NCBI GenBank assembly: GCA_017607445.1
Contig: JAEVHH010000006.1
Span: 2,728,001 to 2,792,000, forward strand
From: Histoplasma ohiense
Lineage: Eukaryota > Ascomycota > Eurotiomycetes > Onygenales > Ajellomycetaceae
Length of the DNA: 64,000 nucleotides
Direction of reading: 5' to 3'
Below are positions 22,305 to 33,929 of this stretch, one piece after another. Made by a program: the position numbers and the translations under genes. A model generated the notes under the pieces. The model saw only the letters and a list, made by a program, of their open reading frames with translations, made no database searches and was not told the origin of the DNA. How positions within the stretch are numbered: the stretch's first letter is position 1; each line of letters begins with the position of its first letter.

Positions 22305-23640
22305 ATGATCTCTATTCACAGTATCCATCATACTCATGCTATCACTGAATCTGAAGCAACAAATATTATGAAAGAAAATCATGAAACACACACTTCTATC
22401 ACTGAAAGTGCACAACAAGTATCATTTTCTTCTATGAAATTGAACTCTGAATATAGTTCAGAAGAGAATATCTCTTCTGAAAATCTCAGTACAATTGAGA
22501 TCAAGAAAATAGCTGTGATCAGAAAAATCAAAAAATTATAGACTGAGAAAGAATTGTGAGAATTTCAACAGCAGTGCAACACTTTACTATAAGAATTGAA
22601 TGAAACAATTCCAACTATTCAAAATACACTAGAAGCACATTCAAATCACAGTAGAGATACAACTAATATGAATGATAACTACAATAACATCACAAATATT
22701 CTTAAGTCACTGAAAGCCACACTACAAGCACTCAACATCTTAGTGAAAAGCATTGTAACTACTGTCAGTGAGAGATATAGTTGAGTATCACTTTGACAAT
22801 TAGAACTTTGAAATTTCAGTATGAGTGATCATTCTTCTCAGAGAGATGTGGAAAAGTTCTGAGATCAAAGTATGAAAGAATTTGAAAACTTTGTTACAGC
22901 TGCTATCACTTTTCATGTCAGTGATTTTGATTACTACAACAAACACAATCATCAAAAGATCATTGAAGTCATTACTCATTTCAATATCAAGATGCAACAA
23001 CATTGATATCAATATACACATAATATACAGACTTTGTCATCATGGAAAGAATTTGTTAGTTGAATGCAATGTCAAGTCATCAATTCAGATAGAAGTTTCT
23101 GAGATGTCAATAGACAGTACTGAAAAACAGAGCAACAAGAAGATTAGACAGTTCAATAATTTGCTTCACATTTACAATCAATTGAAGAGTATCTGCAGTA
23201 TTCTTATAGTGAATATCATTGAAAATCACATCTCTATATGAAAGTTCTATCTTTCATTCACTGAGAATTTGACAAATATGCAATCAAATTGAAAGAGTTA
23301 AGCTATGATGTCACTCTACATAAACTTGCAATGAGAGAATTGAATCTGTCAGAGAGACAGAAGAAGCTTAAAGAGAAGTCAAATTTCAAAAATCTCACTC
23401 AAAACTTTAACAATAGAAATAATGCTGATAATAGATCACAAAACAAATGCAGATGAAATGACACTACAAAGTTCAATGACTCCACTCAATCAAAATATTG
23501 CTGTTATTGCAAGCAATCAGAACATATCATTGATTCATGTTTCAAACAACTCAAAGACAAATCCAAAAACATCAAATTCAACTCAAAATCTGATACAAAA
23601 GACACAAAGAACTCAAAGAACTCAAAAAACACTTAAAATA
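22305..23640 (+). pseudogene. Family C gag (C2), decayed
   Basis: ATG at 22305 is the first in frame after the primer site. The N-terminus is Ser/Thr/His/Glu-rich, followed by a charged helical stretch (near 22500) and the Gag core. A classic CCHC knuckle, CYCKQSEHIIDSC, lies near 23502-23540. Stops are TGA and a few TAA. Pol follows in the -1 frame with overlap near 23690, as in families A and B. Confidence 0.8.
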
Positions 23641-23689
23641 CATCATTCAGCTTACAATGACAGTCATAAGTGTGGAAAGTTGATGCAAA

Positions 23690-26600
23690 AACATCTTAAA
23701 CTTCACTGTCACAGTGAAATTTGCTACATCTAAGAGTCTGCAAAAAGTGCTTGCACTAGTAGACTCTGAGTCAGAAGTGAACTGTGTCAATGAATTTTGA
23801 ACAAAGAATCACAATCTAGAAGCTGCTCACTGCAAAATCAAAATAGTCAAATTGATTGATGAATGCATAATATATTTCTTTGAAGAGTATAACATTGCAA
23901 CTACTGTCACTGATCACAAAAGTAATGCACAGCAGACATCTCATTTCTTTCATGTGATGAAGATGGAGAACTACAATCTTGTATTAGAATTTCCTTGATT
24001 AAGACAAACAAATTCTCTTATAGATTGATCAGATGAACAATTCTTCTTTAGAAGCTCTGAAGATAAACAACAGTCTCAAATTATTTCTGAATAAGATGTC
24101 TTAGCTGAAGTTCTCACAGAAGCTAGAGTAGAAATGTTTGTAGTATTATCTACAGAACATTCAAAAGACTCAAAACATGTTTCATACATATTCTCAGCTG
24201 TGTATTCAGACTTACCAACTGATCTACTCAATTATATCATGTCATACATGCATATCTTCTCAGAAGAAGCTGCTATAAGCATGAAAAGATCAGAAGAGAT
24301 GAAACACTGCATAGATCTCAAGTCTGATACACAATCTTCATTTATATCAATATACAATCTCTCTGAAACTGAGTTAGCCACTCTAAGAGAATATTTAAAA
24401 AATGTATTAGATAAAGAGTGGATACAATTATTCAGTAGTCTGACTGATGCACTGATTCTCTTTGTTCTCAAAAAAAATGATGAACTTCATCTTTGTGTAG
24501 ACTATCAAGAATTAAATCAAATCATCATCAAAAACTGATACTCTCTGTCTCTAATAAGTGAATTACTTGATAGACTTTCAAAAGCCAAGATATTCACTAA
24601 GCTGAATCTTCAAGATGTCTATCACTGCATACTTATAGCAGCAAAAGATCATTGAAAGACAGTCTTTAGAATGAGATATGAACATTTTGAATATGTAGTT
24701 ATGCCATTTGAACTAGCTAATGCTTCAGCAATATTTCAAGCATACATTAACAATGCCTTGTCTGATTTGTTGGATATATGTTGCATTGTCTATTTGAACA
24801 ACATTCTCATATTCTCCAATTCAAAGCAGAAACATAAAGTGTATGTTACTAAAGTGCTAGAATGTCTCAAGCATGTGAATCTATTTGCAAAACTCTCTAA
24901 GTGTGAATTTGAAGTGGATAAGATTTCATTTCTGAGATTTGTTATAGATACAAATGATGTCAAGATGAAGTCAGACAGAGTCTTCACTATTGTGAAATGA
25001 TCTACATCTAAATCAATTAAAGAGGTTCAATTCTTCTTGAGCTTTGCTAATTTCTATCAGTGATTTATTAAGTCTTTCTCCTCTATTGCAGCCTCATTAT
25101 TTGAACTTATAAAAGAGAGCAAGAAGAGAAAAAGAAAAATCACTTTTATGTGAACAGAAGATGCTCAAAGCACTTTCAATGAGCTCAAATTGCACTTTAT
25201 ACATGCTTCTCTATTAGCTCATTTTGACTCAGCTTGATGTATTCAGATCAAATCTGATGTATCCACTTTTGCAGTCACTGCTATTCTGTCACAGTTGCAG
25301 AATAATGAACACTGACATTCAGTTGTCTTCTGATCAAAAAAGTTGATTGATGTGGAAATGTGTTATGATACTTATGATAAAGAACTCTTGACTATTGTAG
25401 CAGTATTTAAGAATTGAAGATACTATCTGAAAAGAAGTCAGTATTCAATTCAAGTCTGATCTGATCATGTCAATCTGCAGTACTTTATGACAACTAAGAA
25501 ACTGAACAGACATCAGATCAGATGAGTGGAAGTTTTATCTGCTTATGATTTTGTATTACTGCACTGCTCTGAATCAAAGAATTCAGCTGATGAGCTCAGT
25601 CATCACACAGACTACAGTGAGATCTATAATAATCAAACTATGTTATCTACCCTGCAACAGAAGCTGAAACATGAAGTTAGACTAGACTGAAAAACTGATA
25701 CTTCTTTTCAAAATGATATTTCTTCTGATGTAGTCTGTGCATGAATCTCTAATGAGCAAAATACTTCTTTTAATAAGTGAAAAGTGCTTCATATATTGAT
25801 GTCTTCTATCTCTTGTGTAAACTCTTCCCCTCTGTTGTACATTGAGCAATATATGCCTTGGATTGCAGTTAATAAGACTATTCTTGAGAACTCAGCATAC
25901 ACAGAAATGCCTGAATCCTTCATTTTATTTCTGAGTAAAGCACAGAAGATTGATTCTTTTGCTGCTGAGCAAAGAGAGAAAATAAAAGAGAAGAATATGA
26001 CTGTCACTGAAAATATGCTATGAACAATTTCTGAGAATGATATATTGCATGCTGATGATCATGCATATATCTCTCAACAAAAGACACTCATTGATGAAAT
26101 TATCAGTGCAAACCATGATGATCTGCAGAGGGGTCATTTTGATATAAAAAAGTTCATAGACAGCATTCAGAACAAATACTATTGATATGAGCTAGTCAGA
26201 GATATCAAAGATTATATATCCACTTATAATACTTGTCAAAGAGTAAAGTCAAAACAGCACAGACAATATGAAGAATTGAATACAATTCTCTTATCATCAA
26301 ATTCTTTTGAGTTCATTACTATGGATTTTATTACAGGCTTGCCAGCCTCTACATTTCTTCATCAAATCTATGATGCAATTTTAGTGATTGTGAATATATA
26401 TACCAAGTTTACAATCTATATTCCTTGCATCAAAAACATTACAGCTGATGAACTAGCAGAAATCATTTATATCAAGTTCTATACAATTTACAGAGTACTC
26501 AAAAACCATATATTCAATCAAGATTTGCTGTTTACAAGCCATTATTGATCCATCTTTTGTTATATGCTAGATGCACACTGGAAACTTTCAACAGCCTTTC

Positions 26601-27355
26601 ACCCTCAAACAGATGATCAAACAGAATGACAAAATCAAATCTTGAAACATTATCTTCAATACTTTATCAACTATCATCAAGATGACTGAGCACACTGACT
26701 ATCACTGATGCAGTTTGTTTACAATATCTCTCAACATACCTCTACTGAAATGGCATCTGCAGAAGCCTTAATGGAATATCAATCTGATTTAAAAATTAAT
26801 ATCAGCAAATCACCACAACCAGTCGCCATACATGCTGCTAGCCGTGTGAAACATATTGAGAAAACACATCATAAGCTCATTGAGAATCTACAAAAGATGT
26901 GACAAACACAGAAAATCTATTACAATGCAAAATATAAACCTCAACAATTTAAAATAGATGACTATATCATACTCAATGCAAAAAATCTCCAATTGCTGCA
27001 TCCAGTTCACAAACTCAATCATAAATATGTTGAACTCTTCAAAATTTTGAATATCATTGAAAAACAAGTGTACAAATTAGAACTGTCATCTTCATATAGA
27101 AGCATCCATTCTGTATTCCATATATCTTTACTGAAGTCATACAATCACAGAAATGAAGCTCTATCAGAATCAGGACTGAAACTTGTCAATGATGAAGAAG
27201 AATATCAAGTTGAAGAAATTCTTGAAAAACAACAACAAAAAAACAAATCTTCAGAATATCTTGTGAGATGAACAGATTGAGATTCTAGTGATGATACATG
27301 AAAACTGAAAGAAAACATATTGAACACTCAGACATTTGAAATCTTCCTTGAATAA
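23690..27355 (+). pseudogene. Family C pol (C2), decayed
   Basis: One continuous frame from protease to chromodomain, ending in TAA at 27353-27355. Protease VDSES (about 23758) has Glu where the family has Gly. Reverse transcriptase has LCVDYQELN (about 24490) and a damaged catalytic box YLNN (24791-24802). RNase H lies about 25100-25620, the integrase HHCC finger about 26060-26240 (ending CQRVKSKQ), the core with FITMDFITGLP (about 26310), the C-terminal HSVFHISLLKS (about 27110) and a chromodomain (EYQVEEILEK, 27200-27340). Stops are mainly TGA. The lack of indels over 3.6 kb shows that decay is by substitution. Confidence 0.87.
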
Positions 27356-27894
27356 GAAAATGAATGACAAATACAAAACCAACATACTTTCAAATATCAA
27401 AAGCACAAACATCAAGTCAAAAGACATCAGAAGCACAAATCTTAAATTGAAAAATGCTAGAAGTGCAAATCTCACTCAAACTCCAATCAAATGCATTCTT
27501 TTTAGAAGGATTTTATCAGAGAAAAGAAAAAAAAAGAAAAAAATTCAATTTGAGTATAATAAATACAAAAAATAAAACATACAAGCAAGAAAAAAACAAA
27601 GAAAACAAGTTCTAAGAAAAGTCTAAAGATTTTCAGTTCATTCATTCTCATCTCATTTCTCATCTCTCATTTTCTCTTCTTTCTTTCACTATCTCTCTCA
27701 TTCTTCTTCTCTATCATCCTCACTCAATACTTCTTCTGGTATTCATAAATTACTGACACTCATTTTGAGTGCAGAGGTATAGACAAATGTCTATTTCACA
27801 AGATATTTGTCTTCTCACATCTCTTCTTTCTCATCAATCTACCTATTCTCTGACATATCTGATGAAGGAAGACATTTTCTCTCATCTTTTTCTT
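27356..27894. other. C2 spacer between convergent genes
   Basis: Low-complexity A-rich then C/T-rich sequence between the pol stop and the end of the antisense gene. Poly-A and TTTCTC-type runs suggest transcript ends for both directions. A 79-codon Lys-rich frame (27336-27575) is compositional. Confidence 0.45.
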
Positions 27895-28770
27895 TCATTT
27901 CTCCACTGTCTGGAGCACCCTCTTCCTCTGCTTCACTGACATCAGTGGCAAATTGGCAAAGAAAGCAGGCACTATAAGTACTACTGCAGTCATCAGCATC
28001 TCCACAATCTCCTTCATCAGCTCTTCAGTCAACTCCTCCTCTATCAATCCCTCTTCAATCAACCTCTTCATCACAGAGCTCTCAGAGCTCATCATTCTCA
28101 AAACCCTCTTCTTCACATTCTTCTCTTTCTCTAATATCTCTGCTCTGAAAGAATCAGATATAACCACAGTCTCCAAAACCTGCATCTCTGCAGACTCAGC
28201 CATTACTCAGCACTGAAACCATAGAGCATTCATCTCTGCTCTACTCTGAGCAGACAGCATCATCAAATGAGATGCATTCAATTGTTTAATTAAATGACAA
28301 AGACAACTTTTGTGACTGGTCATGTCCTCTCTGACTGCCACTCCTGTGAAGATAAACACTCGCCTGTGTATGATGCGCCTCAGAAGAGGTGTATCACACA
28401 TCTAGCATCATTATCAGTATATCAACATTGCTAAGAGCAAGAATTAAAGAGAATTACTCACAGATTTGCAGGATTTCCCTGCAGAGGCACAAGCCTCACA
28501 ACACTTTCAGACATTTGATCTCAGCACACATCAAAAATCAACATTCTCAAGTCTAGAGACACAACATTCACACAGAATCTGACTGTTGTACATCACATAA
28601 TTAGAGCTAGAGCAATATAACAAGTGAACAGTGAATGATGCTATATGGAAATGAGCTAGTGGTGCATGTGACCACACTAATAATGCCACTGGCAAGAAAC
28701 ACCAACAATAATATGCAATAAGCACCCAAGAAACGACTTACTTAAAATCAGAGTAATCAAGAGAGCCCAT
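27895..28770 (-). pseudogene. Antisense accessory gene of family C (C2 copy)
   Basis: Better-preserved copy of the gene at 14498-15424. Reading leftwards: possible ATG at 28768-28770 with GTAAGT soon after; an open segment 28531-28725 with VHLLYCSSSN; KCC-x2-C-x6-C (about 28470-28500); an intron 28402-28461 (60 nt, GTGAGT donor, CTGAT branch motif, CTAG acceptor, phase 0). Then a segment starting MCDTPLLRR (28401) and, past one TGA (28207-28209), an acidic and basic tail (EKEKNVKKR, near 28130) to the TGA at 27895. C2 keeps open frames where C1 has TGA, and vice versa, showing independent decay. Function unknown. Confidence 0.62.
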
Positions 28771-29141
28771 TTTGATATAAAAAAAAAAAAAAAGAGGAGA
28801 AGGGAGAACAACAATATAAAAATTTAAAAATTTTTTATTGAAGATGAAAAATCACAGCAGAAAGACAAGGAGCTTTGATGATGATTAAGTTAAAAGAGAA
28901 GAGAAATCTTCAAAAGAAAAGAAATTCTTTTTGCTTCTCTGCACACAACCTCTAGCAACCAAAGAATCCACCAATTCCATCTCATTAGAAAATCGATAAC
29001 AACATGTATACAAGCTATCTAGAGGACGTGATCGATATACTGCTATCAACAAACAGAACTTACAATACAGAAATGCAATTATCTACTAGCAAGCAATCTA
29101 TACAATCACTGAGAGCAGCTCTTATAAAAAAGAGAGGAAAT
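28771..29141 (+). other. C2 3' region with polypurine tract
   Basis: Spacer between the antisense gene start and the 3' LTR. It ends in the polypurine tract AAAAAAGAGAGGAAAT (about 29126-29141). The segment from 29004 on is also present in fragment C3. No gene seen on the plus strand. Confidence 0.6.
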
Positions 29142-29414
29142 TGTAATGCACTTGTTTATTATTTCCTTATTATCTTCACTTATTCTTACCTCTTTTCATT
29201 ATACTCTTGCTATCACTATTTCTATATGTATATATATATATCGATGTATGTATTTCACACATCTTCTTTCTCTTTCTTTTCTTCTTTAGCGATTAGCTAC
29301 ACTACACTATGTTACACTACTATACTATATTGCTTTACAATATATTACTATTATCTCTGCTACGCTATAAACTATCTTCTACTGTTACTCTTCACACTGT
29401 CACTACACCTCACA
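29142..29414 (+). repeat. C2 3' LTR (273 bp)
   Basis: Pairs with 21985-22257. Has lost the outer CpGs kept by the 5' LTR but retains AGCGATTAG (29288-29296). Followed by ACTAG. Confidence 0.92.
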
Positions 29415-29730
29415 ACTAGATAGAGGTGATATCTCCACCAATCATATCATCAGATTGATATCTAAGATATGTATTATATAATCATCAGAACAGGATCAAA
29501 CCTCAGTCAAAATCATAATCAGTCTCAGATCATGTTCTTATTTTTGATAGTCAGTCACTTTACATGAAATATCAAGATTTATTAGTTCCATTTCACTCAT
29601 GTTCTAATAATTCTAGTCACTTTACACTTCCATTCTGATTCTGATCCCACTGAAAATCACGCCAAGAAATGGACTGGAATCAAATCAAATCAAACCAAAC
29701 ATGAAATTCATGATCCCACTGGTCAGTCTA

Positions 29731-30588
29731 GTCAGCAGCATTCTTCTCTGAGATATTGAAGACTCTCAGATGACTTGTATTTATGTATGAGATTCAGTTC
29801 ATTGATTCTGATTCAAAGACAGAGAACACTGCAGAGTGGTTTGAAGTATACACATTTGTTCAGTGAAATTCTCTACAATTTTGAAGCACACAGAATTGAG
29901 ACAGATTGTTGTTCAACAGACAAAAATCAGCACAGAATTTACTATATATTGAGAGCTTCAGACACTCTACACTTCAGTTATACAACTGAAAGTTCAAATT
30001 CTTGAACAGTATATTGATTTTGACAGCATCATTTCAGTCTTGCCCATCTGCTTCTAGAAGCTTGCAATTGAATTCAGAAAGATAAGTTGTCAATATAATA
30101 TTCATCTGACAAGTCTGATTAAACCAGTTCAACATCTTGACTTGAAGTATAGAATTGAGAAAGAGGAAGTCAAGTTGTTGAAAGACTAGCTCTGATGTAT
30201 ACTGATTATTCTGACAATGATTTATTCAGAGTTGAAATTTCACTAACACATCATCATTCAATCTGCTATGAATATACCACACTTGATTGAATAGTGAGTC
30301 TATTGCTCATTCATTGATATTCAATTTGATATTTACTTTTGACTTTCATACAAGATAGAGTACTAGATCTCTCTCATATTTGTCAAGAATTGAAAGCTTC
30401 TCTCTTGAAGACTTTTCATAAGATATAGATATAGAAGAAACAGTGAACACAGAAATACTCATCTTAATAAATTATTATTATAATTCAGTCATCTGTAGTG
30501 TCTGCTGCTGAAGAATACTTTGTAAGTCTAAGTTATCATCCACTGCATTCAGATGCAGTGAGTGTTTGTAGAATTGTTTATAGTTCAT
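29731..30588 (-). pseudogene. A4 gag, 5' part
   Basis: Gag of the minus-strand A4 from ATG 30586-30588 leftwards to the H1 insertion. The glutamine-rich N-terminus and later Gag blocks match the other A copies, with numerous stops. The remaining gag lies at 13457-13620. Confidence 0.75.
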
Positions 30589-30988
30589 TTCAATATCTAA
30601 GAATATATGATAATAATAAAAAAAAAGAAAAGAAATACTTATAGATACTCAGTTCTCTCATAGACACTATTTACAGTGTTGCAGTGCTAAGCTTTGTCAA
30701 GCTTCTTTATGAACACTATTCACAGTATTACAGTTTGTAGACACTTAGACCTTGTAGAACACAGTTGATTGTATTTCAGATACTTAAACACAACAGTCTA
30801 TATAACTAATAATAGAGACACTCAGACTTATGAGAGATCTCTTATAATGACTAGATACTCAGATCTGTAAATGATGCACTTGAGTGTAAAAACTAATAAC
30901 AAGACACTCAGATCTTAAACAACACATTTAAGTGTAAGAACTAATAACAAAACACTCAGATCTTAAATACAGAAGAATCAATTTGTAA
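30589..30988 (-). other. A4 leader and primer site
   Basis: Untranslated leader of A4 with the same short repeats as 239-601. The primer-site sequence TTACAAATTGATT is at 30976-30988 on the minus strand. No gene. Confidence 0.65.
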
Positions 30989-31458
30989 TGTAATGAGCAT
31001 ACTTCAATTAACAATTTGATACTATTCTAATTACAGATTATGAATTGATTAAGAAAAGAAAGAGAAAAGAAATCAGAAGAAAAGATTGTATGAAGAAGAT
31101 TCTTATAGAGAGAAGTTCAGAGTGAAAGAATATCAGAAGCCACTTCACAGTGAAATGTGAAACAGAAGAACATTAAAAGCTACACAGAAGAATTGTTAGA
31201 AACTATATGAGTGTGAAACACAGAATGAGAGAATGTTAGAAGCTATGCAGAAGAATCATTAGAGACTACACAAGCACAGAGTATGAAATGAAAGAACATT
31301 AAAAGCTACACAGAAGAATCATTAGAAACTACACAAGCACAGAGTATGAAGTGAAAGAACATCAAGAATTATGCAAGATTACAGCAGTCAGAAATGAGTG
31401 GGTGCAGAAGAGGAGTTGATTGCGTAAGTTAATTACTAATGAATGTTAACCCATCACA
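30989..31458 (-). repeat. A4 5' LTR (470 bp, one unit short)
   Basis: Family A LTR on the minus strand, ending CCATCACA at 31458. It is 63 bp shorter than the 533-bp form, that is exactly one tandem unit. The next bases CTAAT belong to B2. Confidence 0.85.
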
Positions 31459-31541
31459 CTAATTGCTCTTAACCTTATCTGAGTGATTTGTTGTTACACA
31501 TATCTACAATAAGATTTGCAGCATTAGTCAAAATATATAAG

Positions 31542-32491
31542 ATGATCTCAATATATACAAGATTTCTTGAAAATCAATCTGAATCCTCTATCATCTCTGA
31601 CAATCACAATGTGCATCTGTAACAGTTGAACAATCAAATCTGTAAATAAGAGTAGTAATTAGCTATTCTGCATACACAACAACAACTCAATGAGTTGAAA
31701 GTGCAGATTTATAAAGATACTCTTATTGAGTCTCAATTATATCAAAATATCATCACAGAACCACCACAAAATCAATCTGCAGATGATACAGACAATGATA
31801 ATGAAACATCATCAAGATTAGAGATTAAGAAATACTATCAAGAAAAAAATATATTAGAATTCAAGAACTATAAAGATTGCATATTGACTCTCTTTACATA
31901 TCACTGCTGATATTATCAAAAGAAAGAATACAAGATAAATGATGCTAAACTCTATCTTAATGCCTATATTAAGCAGAAATGATTGAATTTTGTATCATTA
32001 TATGAGAGATGTGAAGAAGTAACATCATTGACTTTTGATGATATGCTATCACATCTAGAAATGCAAATTAACAATCCACAGAACCAGCACTGATTGACAA
32101 GTCAAAAGTTTCAGAATACAAAGCAATAAAAATGACAATCAATACATGATTTCTCTAAATATCTTGAAGACTGGGAATACTACTTACTCTCATATAATGA
32201 AGAACAAAGAATGGATAATCTGTATAGTAAGATATTGAAAGTACTATACACTGAACTTGACTGTTGAAATCAAGAACTTCAGAACTATGAAGAGTTGTTT
32301 TGAACTTTACAGACTCTTGAAGAAAATATACTGAAGCAACAATGTATCATTTGCAAAGACAGATCTGTAATATTCATAAAAAATCAGAGTTGTTCTGATA
32401 AATCTAGCAACTGTCAAAATAAGAGGAAACAAGAGAAACAAACAGATTCAACTGAACAAATCAAGAAAGATAAATATAACTGAATGAAGAA
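31542..32491 (+). pseudogene. B2 gag, 5' part
   Basis: ATG at 31542, equivalent to the B3 start. Glutamine-rich N-terminus, then the Gag core (ILEFKNYKDCILTLF, 31852-31896). It stops short of the zinc knuckle where A1 is inserted; the knuckle is at 44658-44710. TGA and some TAA stops. Confidence 0.78.
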
Positions 32492-33024
32492 TGTGATGAG
32501 TTAGCATCTATTAGTAATTATCTTACACAATCAACTCCTCTTCTGCATCTGCTCATTTCTGACTGTTGTGATCTCATGTAATCCTCAATGTTCTTCTGCT
32601 CTGTGCTTCATACTTGTGTAGTTTCTAATGATTCTTCTGTGTAGCTCTTAACATTCTTCCACTCCATGCTCCACACTTGTGTAGTCTCTAACAATTCTTT
32701 CATGTAGCTTCTAATGTTCTCTCACTCTGTGTTCCACACTTATGTAGTCTCTAATGATTCTTTCATATAGCTCTCAATGATTCCTCCATCTCACACTCTG
32801 CACTTGTATAGTTTCTAATAATTTTTATGCATATCTCTTAATGTTCTTTCACTCTGCACTTCACTGTGGAGCAGCTTCTGATATTCTTCCACTCTGAACT
32901 TTTTTCTATAAGAACCCTTTTTATATGATCTTTTCTTCTGATTTCTTTTCTCTTTTCTTTCTTAATCAATTCATAATCTGTATTAGAATAGTGCTAGATT
33001 GTTAATTGAAGTATGTCTGTTACA
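32492..33024 (+). repeat. A1 5' LTR (533 bp)
   Basis: TGTGATGAG to CTGTTACA. Carries four 63-bp tandem units in its first two thirds. AATCAATTCATAA at 32964-32976. Confidence 0.92.
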
Positions 33025-33032
33025 TTACAAAT

Positions 33033-33566
33033 TGTGATGGGTTAGCATCTGTTAGTAATTAACTTACACAATCAACTCCCCTTCTGCACCCGCTCGTTTC
33101 TGGCTGTTGTGACCTTGTATAACCCTTGATGTTCTTCCACTCTGTGCTCTGCACTTGTGTAGTTTCTAACAATTCTTCTGTGTAGCTCTTAATGTTCTTC
33201 CACTCTATACTCTATGCTTGTATAGTCTCTAACAATTCTTTCATATAGCTTCTAACATTCTTCTGCTCTGTGTTTCATGCTTGTGTAGTCTCTAACAATT
33301 CTTCTGTGTAGCTCTCAATGATTCTCTCATCTTACACTCTGTGCTTGTATAGTTTCTAACAATTCTTACATGTATCTCTTAATGTTCTTTCACTTCACAC
33401 TTCACTGTGGAGTGGCTTCTGATATTCTTCTGCTCTGAACTTTTCTCTATAAGAACTCTCTTTGTACAATCTTTTCTTCTGATTTCTTTTCTCTTTCTTT
33501 TCTTAATCAATTTGTAATCTGTAATTAGAATAGTATCAAATCATTAATCAAAGTACATCTGTTACA
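33033..33566 (+). repeat. A2 5' LTR (534 bp)
   Basis: TGTGATGGGTTAGC to CTGTTACA. It contains AATCAATTTGTAA (33505-33517), exactly complementary over 13 nt to TTACAAATTGATT (33567-33579) right after the LTR. This is the cleanest self-priming pair in the window. Confidence 0.92.
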
Positions 33567-33929
33567 TTACAAATTGATTCTTCTGTGTTTAAGATCTGAG
33601 TGTCTCATTATTAGTTCTTACATTCAAATGCATTGTTATCAGTTCTTACATCTGAGTGCATCATTTACAGATCTGAGTGTTTAGTTGTTACAAGAGATCT
33701 CTCATAAGTCTGAGTGTTTTTATTGTTAGTTATATAGACTGTTGTGTCTAAGCATTCAAAACACAATCAACTGTGTTCTATGAGATCTGAGTGTCTACAA
33801 ACTGTAACACTGCAAATAGCATTCATAAAGAAGCTTGACAAAGCTTAGCACTGCAACACTGTAAATAGTGTCTGTGAGAGAACTGAGTGTCTACAAGTAT
33901 TTCTTTTCTTTTTTTTATATTATTATTAC
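33567..33929 (+). other. A2 primer site and leader
   Basis: Primer-site candidate TTACAAATTGATT (33567-33579), then leader with the TCTGAGTG repeats. No gene. Confidence 0.65.

Larger units (their letters stand above)
21985..29414 (+). mobile_element. Ty3/Gypsy chromovirus, family C copy C2
   Basis: Complete plus-strand element of 7430 bp with 273-bp LTRs and duplication ACTAG (21980-21984 and 29415-29419). Same gene order as C1: gag, pol with chromodomain, antisense accessory gene, polypurine tract, LTR. With C1 it forms a 7.4-kb inverted repeat around a 648-bp centre. Confidence 0.93.
13621..29730. mobile_element. H1, hAT-like non-autonomous DNA transposon hosting C1 and C2
   Basis: Ends are imperfect terminal inverted repeats: TAGACTGGCTGTGTGATCAT at the left and, read from the right end inward, TAGACTGACCAGTGGGATCA. 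Flanks are GTCAGCGG (13613-13620) and GTCAGCAG (29731-29738), an 8-bp duplication with one CpG-type change; uninterrupted family A gag confirms the target. An 8-bp duplication is typical of hAT. Without C1 and C2 the element is about 1.2 kb and has no transposase. TGGGATCA recurs near both ends. Inside are a perfect hairpin and a minisatellite. Confidence 0.75.
12914..31458 (-). mobile_element. Family A copy A4 (minus), interrupted by H1; cut by A3
   Basis: Family A sequence on the minus strand in two pieces. 29731-31458 holds the 5' LTR, leader and most of gag; 12914-13620 holds the end of gag and the protease. The gap is element H1 with its 8-bp duplication. The left end is cut by A3. The right end abuts B2, in whose primer-site region A4 lies; CTAAT (31459-31463) is the expected duplication. 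This is one of the oldest layers here. Confidence 0.85.

Noticed and set aside
22882..23241. 119-codon frame in family C gag, also seen in C1 at 20090-20449 (minus)
   Set aside because: It is another frame of gag (Ser/Ile/Thr-rich); its recurrence in C1 reflects homology of the copies, and the zinc knuckle lies in the other frame.
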